Assembly (NCBI GenBank): GCA_035493675.1
Contig: DATJIA010000407.1
Coordinates: 1-23,046 of the forward strand
Source: JAIOQA01 sp035493675
Lineage (GTDB): Bacteria > Myxococcota_A > Polyangia > Haliangiales > Haliangiaceae
Reading direction: 5' to 3'
Length of the DNA: 23,046 nt
Position 1 is the stretch's first letter. Every line of letters begins with the position of its first letter. Positions 17,162-23,046 of this stretch are shown here, one piece after another. Below the pieces are notes generated by a model, which did no database searches, had not been told where the DNA came from, and was given only the letters and a program-made list of their open reading frames with translations. The position numbers and the translations under genes are program-made.

Positions 17162-18055
17162 ATGAACCCGGCACGCCGCGGTTTCAGACGTTTCGCCTCG
17201 GTGGCGGTGCTCCTCAGCGCAGCGTTGATCGTCGTTCCTGGCCTCTCTGGTTGCGATCAGATCTCGGCGCGCCGGCACATCCAGAAGGGGACCGGCCTCT
17301 ACGAGGACGAGAAGTTCGAAGAGGCCGCGGCCGAGTTCGAAGAGGGCCTGAAGATCGAGCCCGGGCTCGCCGTCGGCCACTACAACGCGGGCCTCACCTA
17401 CTACAAGCTGTTCCGCCCGGGCGTCGACACCGACGAGAACAAGGGCTACGCGGACAAGGCCGTCGAGCACTTCCAGGAGTGGATGAAGGCCAACCCGACC
17501 GACACGGACACCGCGGAGATGATCTCCGAGATCTGGGTCAACAACAAAGAGTACGAGAAGGCGCTCGCGTACTGGCAGGGCGAGCACGACGCGCACCCGA
17601 AGGATCCGAATCCGATCAAGCAGCTCGCCTCGATCAACTTCAAGGCCGGCCGCTTCGACGAGACGGTCAAGTGGTACATCTCCGAGGCCGAAGCGGAGCC
17701 GAAGAAGGAAGACCAGGTGCTCGCGTACCTCTCGGTCGGCCGCCTCGCGTTCTTGAAGCTCGGCGACACCACCAAGACCCTCGGCGAAGATCGTATCCAT
17801 ATCGCGGACCTCGGCATCGCCGCGCTGCAGAAGGCCGCCGACCTCGATCCGAAGAGCATCGAGGCGGAGAACATGCAGGGCGCGCTCTACAACTTCCGCG
17901 CGCTTGCGCACGGTGCCTACTGGGGCGGCGCCATCGATCGTTCGCTCGCGTTACACCATCAGAGCCGCGGGCGCGTTCTGAGGGAAGAGGCCAAGAAGGC
18001 CCAACAGGCTGCCCCCGCGCCCACTACTCCGGCACCGGGTCAGGCCGGGGGCTGA
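17162..18055 (+). CDS. TPR-repeat lipoprotein at the head of the TonB operon
   Basis: The 297-residue protein has an Arg-rich n-region, a hydrophobic core (about 11-27) and the lipobox LSGC (Cys31). From residue 38 on it is helical with tetratricopeptide-like pairs, clearest at 38-71 (GTGLYEDEKFEEAAAEFEEG), then about 72-110, 115-150, 152-180 and 215-232 (ALQKAADLDPKS). The C-terminus is an Ala/Pro tail. TPRs mediate protein-protein contacts, so it is a likely periplasmic scaffold. Residue +2 is Asp (CDQ), which in enterobacteria favours inner-membrane retention, though that rule may not hold here. It is 18 bases upstream of the TonB gene and shares its promoter, which suggests a role in assembling the TonB-ExbB-ExbD complex. 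Confidence 0.88.
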   Translation: MNPARRGFRRFASVAVLLSAALIVVPGLSGCDQISARRHIQKGTGLYEDEKFEEAAAEFEEGLKIEPGLAVGHYNAGLTYYKLFRPGVDTDENKGYADKAVEHFQEWMKANPTDTDTAEMISEIWVNNKEYEKALAYWQGEHDAHPKDPNPIKQLASINFKAGRFDETVKWYISEAEAEPKKEDQVLAYLSVGRLAFLKLGDTTKTLGEDRIHIADLGIAALQKAADLDPKSIEAENMQGALYNFRALAHGAYWGGAIDRSLALHHQSRGRVLREEAKKAQQAAPAPTTPAPGQAGG

Positions 18056-18073
18056 GCCTCGAAGGAGCTCACG

Positions 18074-18829
18074 ATGTTCGAGAACTTCGAGCACGCAAAG
18101 ACCGCGAAGCGCCGCACCTGGGTGACGGTGCTGCTCTCGATCTCCGTCGTCGTCCACGGCGCGCTGTTCGTCGCGCTGCTCATCCGGTCGTTCTGGGTGA
18201 TCAAGCAGCTCGAGCCGCCCAAGCGCGAGACCACGGTCGCCGTCGCGCCGCCGCCGCCTCCTCCTCCGAAGGGCAACCCCGGTCACAAGATGCAGGACCA
18301 GCCCAAGGAGATCAAACCGAAGAAGCGGAAGGTCACCGAGACCGTCCAGCCGGTGAAGGTCGAGCCGAAGGTCGAGGATCCGAGCGACAGCGCGGACACC
18401 GACAACCCGAACGCCGACCCGAACGGTGAAGAGGGCGGCGTCGACAACGGCATCGTCGGTGGCGTCGTCACCAACGCGCCGCCTCCGCCCCCGCCGCCTC
18501 CGCCCCCACCGCCGGCCGCGCCGCAGATCGTCGCGCCGCAGGTGCTTCAGGGCAACCGCATCTCGGGCGATCCGCAGATCCAACCGGACGACGTGACCAA
18601 GACCGAGATCCAGCGCTCGGGCAAGACGCGCGTGATCGCGTCGGCGAAGCTGTGCCTCGACAAGGATGGCAACGTCACCGGTGTGAACCTCGTGAAGTCG
18701 TCGGGCTTCCCGACGTACGACGACAAGATCCGCCGGGAGATGAACGCCTGGCGCTATCGCCCGTACACGGTCAACGGCGCGCCCGTCGCCGTGTGCACGG
18801 CGATCACCTTCATCTATCAGCAGCGATAA
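18074..18829 (+). CDS. tonB: TonB-family energy transducer
   Basis: The 251-residue protein spans the periplasm and transmits proton-motive force from ExbB/ExbD to outer-membrane receptors. Its single transmembrane segment (about 16-39) carries the SxxxH motif (Ser24, His28) that matches the essential Ser16/His20 pair of E. coli TonB. A Pro/Lys-rich rod follows, with two poly-Pro runs (59-65 and 136-147) and a Lys/Pro/Val stretch (78-100). The TonB C-terminal domain is about 165-250, with AKLCLDKDGNVTGVNLVKSS and AWRYRPYTVNGAPV. Cys194 and Cys241 could form a disulfide. GAAGGAG lies about 6 bases before the ATG. The position before exbB-exbD-exbD fixes its role in this complex. Confidence 0.93.
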   Translation: MFENFEHAKTAKRRTWVTVLLSISVVVHGALFVALLIRSFWVIKQLEPPKRETTVAVAPPPPPPPKGNPGHKMQDQPKEIKPKKRKVTETVQPVKVEPKVEDPSDSADTDNPNADPNGEEGGVDNGIVGGVVTNAPPPPPPPPPPPPAAPQIVAPQVLQGNRISGDPQIQPDDVTKTEIQRSGKTRVIASAKLCLDKDGNVTGVNLVKSSGFPTYDDKIRREMNAWRYRPYTVNGAPVAVCTAITFIYQQR

Positions 18830-18860
18830 CAGCTAGCAGGCAACAAGCGAGGAACGGACC

Positions 18861-19544
18861 ATGGAGTTCAACATCGGAGACATCTGGAGCAGCATGAGCA
18901 TCCCCGTGAAGGGGACGCTGATCTTCATGCTCGCGATGTCGGTCTTCTCTCTCTACGTCGTGATCGAGCGCTACATCACGTATCGCCAAGGCATGACGCA
19001 GTCCATGAGCTACGTCCTCGCGCTCCGCGATTACCTCGCCAAGCGCAAGATCGACGACGCGCTCCGCGCCGCACAGCTGCACGGCAAGAGCCCGGTCGCG
19101 CGCGTCGTCGAGAGCGGCCTGAAGGCGCTCAAGCAGGGCAAGGAAGCGCTCCACACCGAGGGTCCGGACGACGTCGGCGACTTCGATCTCGTCGACTCCG
19201 TCAATCGAGCGCTCGATCGTGTGAAAGAACGAGAGACGTCGAGCTTGCGCAAGGGCCTCGGCGGCCTCGCCTCGGTCGCGTCGGTCACGCCGTTCATCGG
19301 CCTCTTCGGCACGGTGCTCGGCATCATCAACGCCTTCGACCTCTTGAAGCACGGCGGCACGATCGAGACGATCGGCCCCGCCATCGCCGAAGCGCTCTAC
19401 TCGACCGCGCTCGGCCTCATCGTCGCGATCTTCGCGGCGCTCTTCTTCAACTACTACACGACCCGCGTCGAGAGCATGGTCGTCGACATGAACGACGTCT
19501 CGTCGGAGTTCGTCGACTTCGTGCTGCGAGAGGGCCGGAGCTGA
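18861..19544 (+). CDS. exbB: ExbB/TolQ/MotA-family proton channel protein
   Basis: The 227-residue inner-membrane protein has three transmembrane segments, at about 17-37, 133-160 and 172-198, with a large cytoplasmic loop between the first two. TPFIGLFGTVLGIINAF (143-159) is the signature of the family. Thr151, Glu177 and Thr182 line up with the E. coli ExbB residues Thr148, Glu176 and Thr181 that surround the proton path. GAGGAA precedes the ATG. It forms the pentameric stator around an ExbD dimer and powers TonB. Its close neighbours make ExbB a better name than TolQ or MotA. Confidence 0.95.
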   Translation: MEFNIGDIWSSMSIPVKGTLIFMLAMSVFSLYVVIERYITYRQGMTQSMSYVLALRDYLAKRKIDDALRAAQLHGKSPVARVVESGLKALKQGKEALHTEGPDDVGDFDLVDSVNRALDRVKERETSSLRKGLGGLASVASVTPFIGLFGTVLGIINAFDLLKHGGTIETIGPAIAEALYSTALGLIVAIFAALFFNYYTTRVESMVVDMNDVSSEFVDFVLREGRS

Positions 19545-19547
19545 TCC

Positions 19548-20051
19548 ATGGCTTCCGGCGGCGAGCAACAAGCCCCGTTTCCGAAGAAGAAACATCGGGG
19601 GCACAAGCACGGGGTCGGCAAGAAGCCGCAGCTCGATGCCGTGCGCAACGAGATCAACATCACGCCGCTCGTCGACGTCGTCCTCGTGCTCCTGATCATC
19701 TTCATGGTCGTCACGCCGCTGATGGCGCGCGGTCAGGAAGTCCCGCTGCCCAAGACGCGCTTCCACTCGCAGAAGAAGGACGCCCACCAGCCGGTGGTCG
19801 CCATCGACCGCGACGGGAACATCTACTACGACAAGCAGAAGCTCGGGCCCATCAACGATGGCAGCCTCGAGAAGCTGAAGACCAACGTCGAGCGCGCGTG
19901 GGAGACCCGCCCTGACACCGCCGGCCGCATCTACGTGAAGGCGGCCGACGACGTCGACTACGGGCGCGTCTACAAGCTCTTGATCACGATCAACGAGGAT
20001 CTCGGCGTCTCCGAGATCGATCTCGCCACTCAGGACGCGGACAGGAAGTAG
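19548..20051 (+). CDS. exbD: ExbD-family protein, first copy
   Basis: The 167-residue protein has a basic, His/Lys-rich cytoplasmic N-terminus (1-32), one transmembrane segment (about 39-58), and a periplasmic domain. The motif INITPLVDVVLVLLIIF contains Asp43, which corresponds to the protonatable Asp25 of E. coli ExbD. The N-terminus is about 17 residues longer than usual and unlike that of the second copy. It starts 3 bases after the exbB stop with GGAG upstream. Confidence 0.93.
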   Translation: MASGGEQQAPFPKKKHRGHKHGVGKKPQLDAVRNEINITPLVDVVLVLLIIFMVVTPLMARGQEVPLPKTRFHSQKKDAHQPVVAIDRDGNIYYDKQKLGPINDGSLEKLKTNVERAWETRPDTAGRIYVKAADDVDYGRVYKLLITINEDLGVSEIDLATQDADRK

Positions 20052-20060
20052 GAGCGCGCC

Positions 20061-20585
20061 ATGGGCATCTCAGCTGGATCAAAGTCCGGTGCAGCGCGCA
20101 GCGAGATCAACGTCACGCCGCTCGTCGACATCGTGCTCGTGCTCCTCATCATCTTCTTGGTGACGATGCCGATCATGATGAAGCAGGTGACCCTCGAGGT
20201 CCCGCGCAAGGCGGACCTCGAGCACGAGGATGTCACCACCCTCGGCAAGCAGATCTCGATCCTGCTCAAGGCGACCGGCGACGTCGTCATCTCCGACGGT
20301 CAGAAGGAGCAGACGATCCACGCGGTCGACCTCGCGACCACGCTCCGGCCGATGCTGGACGAGATGAAGAACGAGAAGCTCGTCTTCGTCGACTACTGCA
20401 ACCCGGTGCGCTGGAAGGAAGTCGTCTCGACGATGGACCAGATCCGGTCGATCGCGAACGACAAGGACCACGACGAGGTCAAGGTCGCGCTGAAGATGCG
20501 CGACAAGGACCCGCAGGGCAATCCGATCATCAATCCCGATGACGGCTGCCCCAAGACCGCTGGCGACACCGCGGCCGGCCAGTAA
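20061..20585 (+). CDS. exbD: ExbD-family protein, second copy
   Basis: The 174-residue protein has the same core, INVTPLVDIVLVLLIIF, with Asp23 as the proton-carrying residue and one transmembrane segment (about 19-38). The periplasmic part ends in a longer Asp/Pro-rich tail and carries Cys113 and Cys163. Outside the membrane segment it differs strongly from the first copy, so they are old paralogues and not a recent duplication. A heterodimer is possible. One ExbB with two ExbDs is also the composition reported for the Myxococcus xanthus system that energises Oar. It starts 9 bases after the first copy, with TAGGAG as ribosome binding site. Confidence 0.93.
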   Translation: MGISAGSKSGAARSEINVTPLVDIVLVLLIIFLVTMPIMMKQVTLEVPRKADLEHEDVTTLGKQISILLKATGDVVISDGQKEQTIHAVDLATTLRPMLDEMKNEKLVFVDYCNPVRWKEVVSTMDQIRSIANDKDHDEVKVALKMRDKDPQGNPIINPDDGCPKTAGDTAAGQ

Positions 20586-20604
20586 GCGCGCCCTTCGGGC
20601 GCGC
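20586..20604 (+). terminator. GC-rich hairpin ending the TonB-ExbB-ExbD operon
   Basis: GCGCGCCC (20586-20593), loop TTC, then GGGCGCGC (20597-20604) form a perfect 8-bp stem directly after the TAA stop. The stem is very stable, but no T-run follows, so it may act with the next hairpin or with Rho. Confidence 0.6.
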
Positions 20605-20688
20605 GGGCTTCAGGCCTCGGGCTTCGGGCCTCGGCCCTGAGGTCGCGGCGTTCCGGAACGAGGCCCGAAGCCCGAGGCCCGAGGCCCG
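20604..20688. repeat. Long imperfect inverted repeat (30-nt arms, 25-nt loop)
   Basis: Arms 20604-20633 and 20659-20688 pair at 28 of 30 positions, the exceptions being one G-U wobble and one A-C. Each arm repeats a GGCCTCGGGCTTC-like unit. The design is like the repeat at 14537-14615 but with a different unit sequence. It too lies just downstream of an operon end on the plus strand. Confidence 0.8.
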
Positions 20689-20721
20689 ACGTCGCAGGCC
20701 GCGAAGCGCACCTGCGACGTC
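20688..20721. repeat. Perfect 11-bp inverted repeat with 12-nt loop
   Basis: GACGTCGCAGG (20688-20698) and CCTGCGACGTC (20711-20721) are exact reverse complements. It abuts the preceding long repeat, so three hairpins stand back to back after the exbD stop. Confidence 0.75.
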
Positions 20722-20751
20722 ACGCTGCGAATCGTGGTCGGCGCAGGCTGA

Positions 20752-20766
20752 CCGCGTGTCACGCGG
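20752..20766. promoter_or_regulatory. Perfect 15-bp dyad CCGCGTG-T-CACGCGG
   Basis: A 7-bp inverted repeat with a single central base lies about 135 bases upstream of the -35 box of the lipoprotein/receptor operon. It could be an upstream operator. In such GC-rich DNA a chance origin is not excluded. Confidence 0.3.
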
Positions 20767-20902
20767 AGTGAGGGTTTGCTGACTATCAGCGGCCAACGCG
20801 CCGGTGATACAGCAACGCAATGGAGCGGCAGACCTTGGTACCTGAGCGGCGGCCCGGTGTAGGGCGCACGGGGGATCGGTGGGGATGTCTGGCCGGATGT
20901 GC

Positions 20903-20932
20903 TTGACAACTTTTGCCAACGAAGCGTAAACA
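20903..20932 (+). promoter_or_regulatory. Sigma-70-like promoter of the lipoprotein/receptor operon
   Basis: A perfect -35 TTGACA (20903-20908) is followed 18 bp later by TAAACA (20927-20932), within an AT-richer patch. A start near 20939 gives a leader of about 60 nt that contains GAGGGGAG close to the ATG at 21000. Confidence 0.55.
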
Positions 20933-20999
20933 GCGGCGACTTTTCGCGCAGGGGCGGTGGGCTTGCCGCACGCGCGAGCGACTCGAGGGGAGCCACGAC

Positions 21000-22271
21000 A
21001 TGTCCAGACTGAACTCGCTCGGTGCACTCACAGCAGGGGCGATGCTCGCGCTCGGCGCCTGCACGCCACCGCCGAGCGCGACGGATCTCAACCCCGCCGG
21101 CCCGCCGATGATCGAGCAGATCCTCATGAACGAGGAGTACACCGGCTCGGACGGCCAGATCCGCACGTTCATCGGGCCGCAGCTCGCGTACGGCCACAAC
21201 GACGACAAGGCGTTCGACGGCGACGACGGCAAGGTCGTCACCGCGGTCGCGAGCTCGTCGGGCCAGACGCTGCGCGTGATCATGGACGAGCTCCTGGTCG
21301 GCAACTCGCTCGAGATGATCGAGTGCGACGGCCGCGTGAACAACTTGCCCGGTCTCGCGGCGAACTACTCGCGCGTTCCGCTCGGCACGACGCCCGACGA
21401 CATCGCGAAGTGCGCGGGCACGCCGGATCTCATCCACGCGCGCTGCATCGGTGATCACGTCGTCTGCATCAACGAAACCGGCGCACCTCAGAGTCGTGCG
21501 AGCGGCGGGTGCTTGGTCGACCCGAACCGTCCGATGGGGGTTCCTTGCGTCGCGCCCGGCGAGGCGACAGGCGTCAGGGACGCGCTCCCCGCGCCCGACG
21601 GCGACGGTGTTCCGGATACCGATCTCTTCATCGACGGTGCGGTCCGCATCATGTGCAAGGGCGTCGGTCCGAACCTCGTCGAGGCTCCGATCGACACGGG
21701 CACGAGCTTCTGGGAGCCCGCGGGTGATCAGCTCGTGCCCGCGCACGGCGGCGTCTCGGCGCTCGGTCCCGCGCTCGTGCTGCACCTGACGAAGGGTTTG
21801 CCCACCGGCACGACCTGCCACCTCGTCTTCGATCCGTCGGTCACCGACAAGGACGGCAACCCCGTGTGCGCGCCGCCCGACGGCAACGTGCACACCGATT
21901 GCCCGGGCGTCGGTGATACATCGCTCGCGACGTGGGGCGTCGCCGCGCTGCGGCTCGACAAGAACGGCAACACGCCGGACGTCGACGGCGCGACTGTCTT
22001 CCTCGGCCAAGTGCTGTCCGTGCAGTTCAACACGACGATGGACATCCAATCGCTGCAGGACAACATCACGATCACCCAGAACGGCCAGCCATGGCCGTTC
22101 ACGGTGGTACAGGGCACCGGCTCCAGCTCGCTGAAGTACGAGCTGCGTCCGGTCAGCCCGGCCGCGCTCGTCGCCGGCGACACCTACGTGCTGACGATCG
22201 GCACGGGGGTCAAGGACTTCGGGGGGCAGCCGCTCACCGCGGCGATCGTCAAGACCTTCACGGTGCAGTGA
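21000..22271 (+). CDS. Lipoprotein with Ig-like (Big_5/SbsA-type) domain, upstream of the receptor
   Basis: The 423-residue protein has a signal peptide and lipobox ALGAC (Cys21), then a Thr/Pro linker. The C-terminal domain (about 325-423) has the Big_5 pattern: LGQVLSVQFNTTMD, a run of beta strands, PVSPAALVAGDTYVLTIG, and a closing TFTV. The region from about 210 to 290 may hold a further Ig-like unit. The middle (about 105-185) is Cys-rich, with Cys109, 138, 149, 156, 171 and 183. The start at 21000 is supported by the GGGGAG just upstream and by the complete lipoprotein leader. A longer in-frame ATG at 20913 would lie between the promoter boxes and is rejected. It is 13 bases from the TonB-dependent receptor gene and probably works with it at the outer membrane. 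Confidence 0.85.
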   Translation: MSRLNSLGALTAGAMLALGACTPPPSATDLNPAGPPMIEQILMNEEYTGSDGQIRTFIGPQLAYGHNDDKAFDGDDGKVVTAVASSSGQTLRVIMDELLVGNSLEMIECDGRVNNLPGLAANYSRVPLGTTPDDIAKCAGTPDLIHARCIGDHVVCINETGAPQSRASGGCLVDPNRPMGVPCVAPGEATGVRDALPAPDGDGVPDTDLFIDGAVRIMCKGVGPNLVEAPIDTGTSFWEPAGDQLVPAHGGVSALGPALVLHLTKGLPTGTTCHLVFDPSVTDKDGNPVCAPPDGNVHTDCPGVGDTSLATWGVAALRLDKNGNTPDVDGATVFLGQVLSVQFNTTMDIQSLQDNITITQNGQPWPFTVVQGTGSSSLKYELRPVSPAALVAGDTYVLTIGTGVKDFGGQPLTAAIVKTFTVQ

Positions 22272-22284
22272 GCGGGAGATGACC

Positions 22285-23046
22285 ATGATCAAGAGACGCA
22301 TCCTCGTTTCCGCTCTCACCGGCGCCGCCGGCGCGTTCGTCGCCTCGATCGCCACCACCCCCGCCGCCTACGCGCAGTCGACGACGACCGGCGCGATCCA
22401 GGGCATCGTCAAGGACAAGGCCACCGGCGAGCCGCTCCCCGGCGTCGCCGTCGTCGCGAACGGCGCGCAGGGCCAGGGCGCGCCGAGCGCGCTCACCGAC
22501 GAGAACGGCTTCTACAAGATCGACGGCCTCACGCCGGGCCGCTACATCGTGAAGTACTTCTTCGCGACGGTCACCGTCACGCGCGACGACATCACCGTCG
22601 GCGTCAACAAGACGGTCCCGGTGTACATCGACATCGACACCGAGAACGCGGGCGAGAAGGTCGTCATCACCGGCTCCGCTCCGACGATCGATCCGACCTC
22701 GACCACGCAGGGCATCACGCTCGATCAGGAGTACACGAAGAACATCCCGGTCCCGGGCCGCACGTTCGAGTCCGCGCTCGGCGCGGCCGCCGGCTCGCAG
22801 GGCGACGGCGTCGGCGTGTCGTTCTCCGGCTCGAGCTCGCTCGAGAACCAGTACTTCGTCGACGGCATCAACACGACCGGCCTGACGCTCGGCACGGTCG
22901 GCTCGCCGGTGATCAACGACTTCATCCAGGAGATCGAGGTCATCACCGGCGGCTACGACGCCGAGTACGGCCGCGCCACCGGCGGCGTCGTCAACGTCGT
23001 CACCAAGAGCGGCACCAACGACATCAAGGGCTCGGTCTTCTCGTAC
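22285..23046 (+). CDS. Oar-like TonB-dependent receptor, partial (N-terminal 254 residues)
   Basis: The frame is open from 22285 to the window edge. The signal peptide ends near AYAQ (residues 28-31). A carboxypeptidase-regulatory-like domain spans about 33-118 (GAIQGIVKDKATGEPLPGV, then TDENGFYKIDGLTPGRY). A TonB-box-like EKVVITGSAP (124-133) follows, and then the plug domain (about 135-250), with NQYFVDGIN, EIEVITGGYDAEYGRATGG and VNVVTKSGTN. The barrel lies outside the window. This order is that of M. xanthus Oar and of SusC-like receptors. Substrates are unknown; Oar is linked to secretion of the PopC protease. The start at 22285 has GGGAG at the right distance, whereas the in-frame ATG at 22279 is too close to it. 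The TonB-ExbB-ExbD-ExbD operon 1.7 kb upstream is the natural energy source. Confidence 0.93.
   Translation, partial: MIKRRILVSALTGAAGAFVASIATTPAAYAQSTTTGAIQGIVKDKATGEPLPGVAVVANGAQGQGAPSALTDENGFYKIDGLTPGRYIVKYFFATVTVTRDDITVGVNKTVPVYIDIDTENAGEKVVITGSAPTIDPTSTTQGITLDQEYTKNIPVPGRTFESALGAAAGSQGDGVGVSFSGSSSLENQYFVDGINTTGLTLGTVGSPVINDFIQEIEVITGGYDAEYGRATGGVVNVVTKSGTNDIKGSVFSY

Larger units (their letters stand above)
20586..20999. other. 414-base intergenic region between the exbD and receptor operons
   Basis: The first third is the hairpin cluster. The middle (20722-20900) shows two short dyads, CCGCGTG-T-CACGCGG (20752-20766) and GCTGA-CTA-TCAGC (20778-20790), and no convincing reading frame. 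The last 100 bases hold a sigma-70-like promoter and a leader of about 60 nt. It is visibly less GC-biased than the coding DNA around it. Confidence 0.6.

Noticed and set aside
20913..21000. Upstream in-frame ATG for the Ig-like lipoprotein
   Set aside because: It would lie between the -35 and -10 boxes of the best promoter and would bury the lipoprotein signal peptide 29 residues inside the protein.

Overview
This is a very GC-rich, densely coded stretch of chromosome with no phage, insertion-sequence or CRISPR signature. It most likely comes from a member of the Myxococcota, such as a Polyangia- or Kofleriaceae-type bacterium. That placement is an inference. It rests on the very high G/C at third codon positions, on several lipoproteins with Asp-Ala-Gly-Pro-rich linkers after the lipidated Cys, on an energising module with one ExbB and two ExbDs beside an Oar-like TonB-dependent receptor, and on proteins with an N-terminal MshEN domain. 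No 16S rRNA gene or other decisive marker is present.

Left end (1-1143, minus strand): a tRNA with a CAU anticodon, then a coiled-coil C4 zinc-ribbon protein (DUF164/CdsZ type), then the 5' two thirds of the RNase P RNA gene, which runs off the window. Two plus-strand lipoproteins follow (1261-2825).

Minus-strand block (2822-12106), read in transcription order: class I fructose-bisphosphate aldolase, a two-motif MshEN protein with a GAF-like tail, a 72-residue membrane protein, dnaG, rpoD, a tandem HD-GYP/LuxR regulator, and a tandem SnoaL-like protein. dnaG-rpoD is the core of the classical macromolecular-synthesis operon. Here it is flanked by two genes related to cyclic-di-GMP: a predicted receptor upstream, and an HD-GYP-type protein that starts 8 bases after rpoD. 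A perfect 16-bp dyad lies between the regulator and the SnoaL gene and could be its operator.

Plus-strand block (12222-17008): a tightly coupled trio (lipoprotein, CPBP/Abi intramembrane protease, HAD-IB phosphatase) joined by GTGA and ATGA overlaps. A long imperfect inverted repeat follows, then nadC-birA (GTGA overlap) and a single-pass membrane protein.

Right end (17162-23046): a TPR lipoprotein, TonB, ExbB, ExbD and ExbD form one operon that ends in a cluster of hairpins. After a 414-base gap with a good sigma-70 promoter come an Ig-like-domain lipoprotein and the first 254 codons of an Oar-like TonB-dependent receptor. This reads as an inner-membrane energising complex next to a likely outer-membrane client.

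I see no clear-cut new defence or mobile system. The most notable signals are the exact 24-5-24 residue MshEN motif pair beside dnaG-rpoD, the duplicated and partly degenerate HD-GYP/LuxR regulator with an adjacent dyad, several promoters placed so close to the start codon that the mRNAs would be leaderless, a base-composition shift within dnaG, and two unrelated-sequence but identically designed long hairpins after operons.
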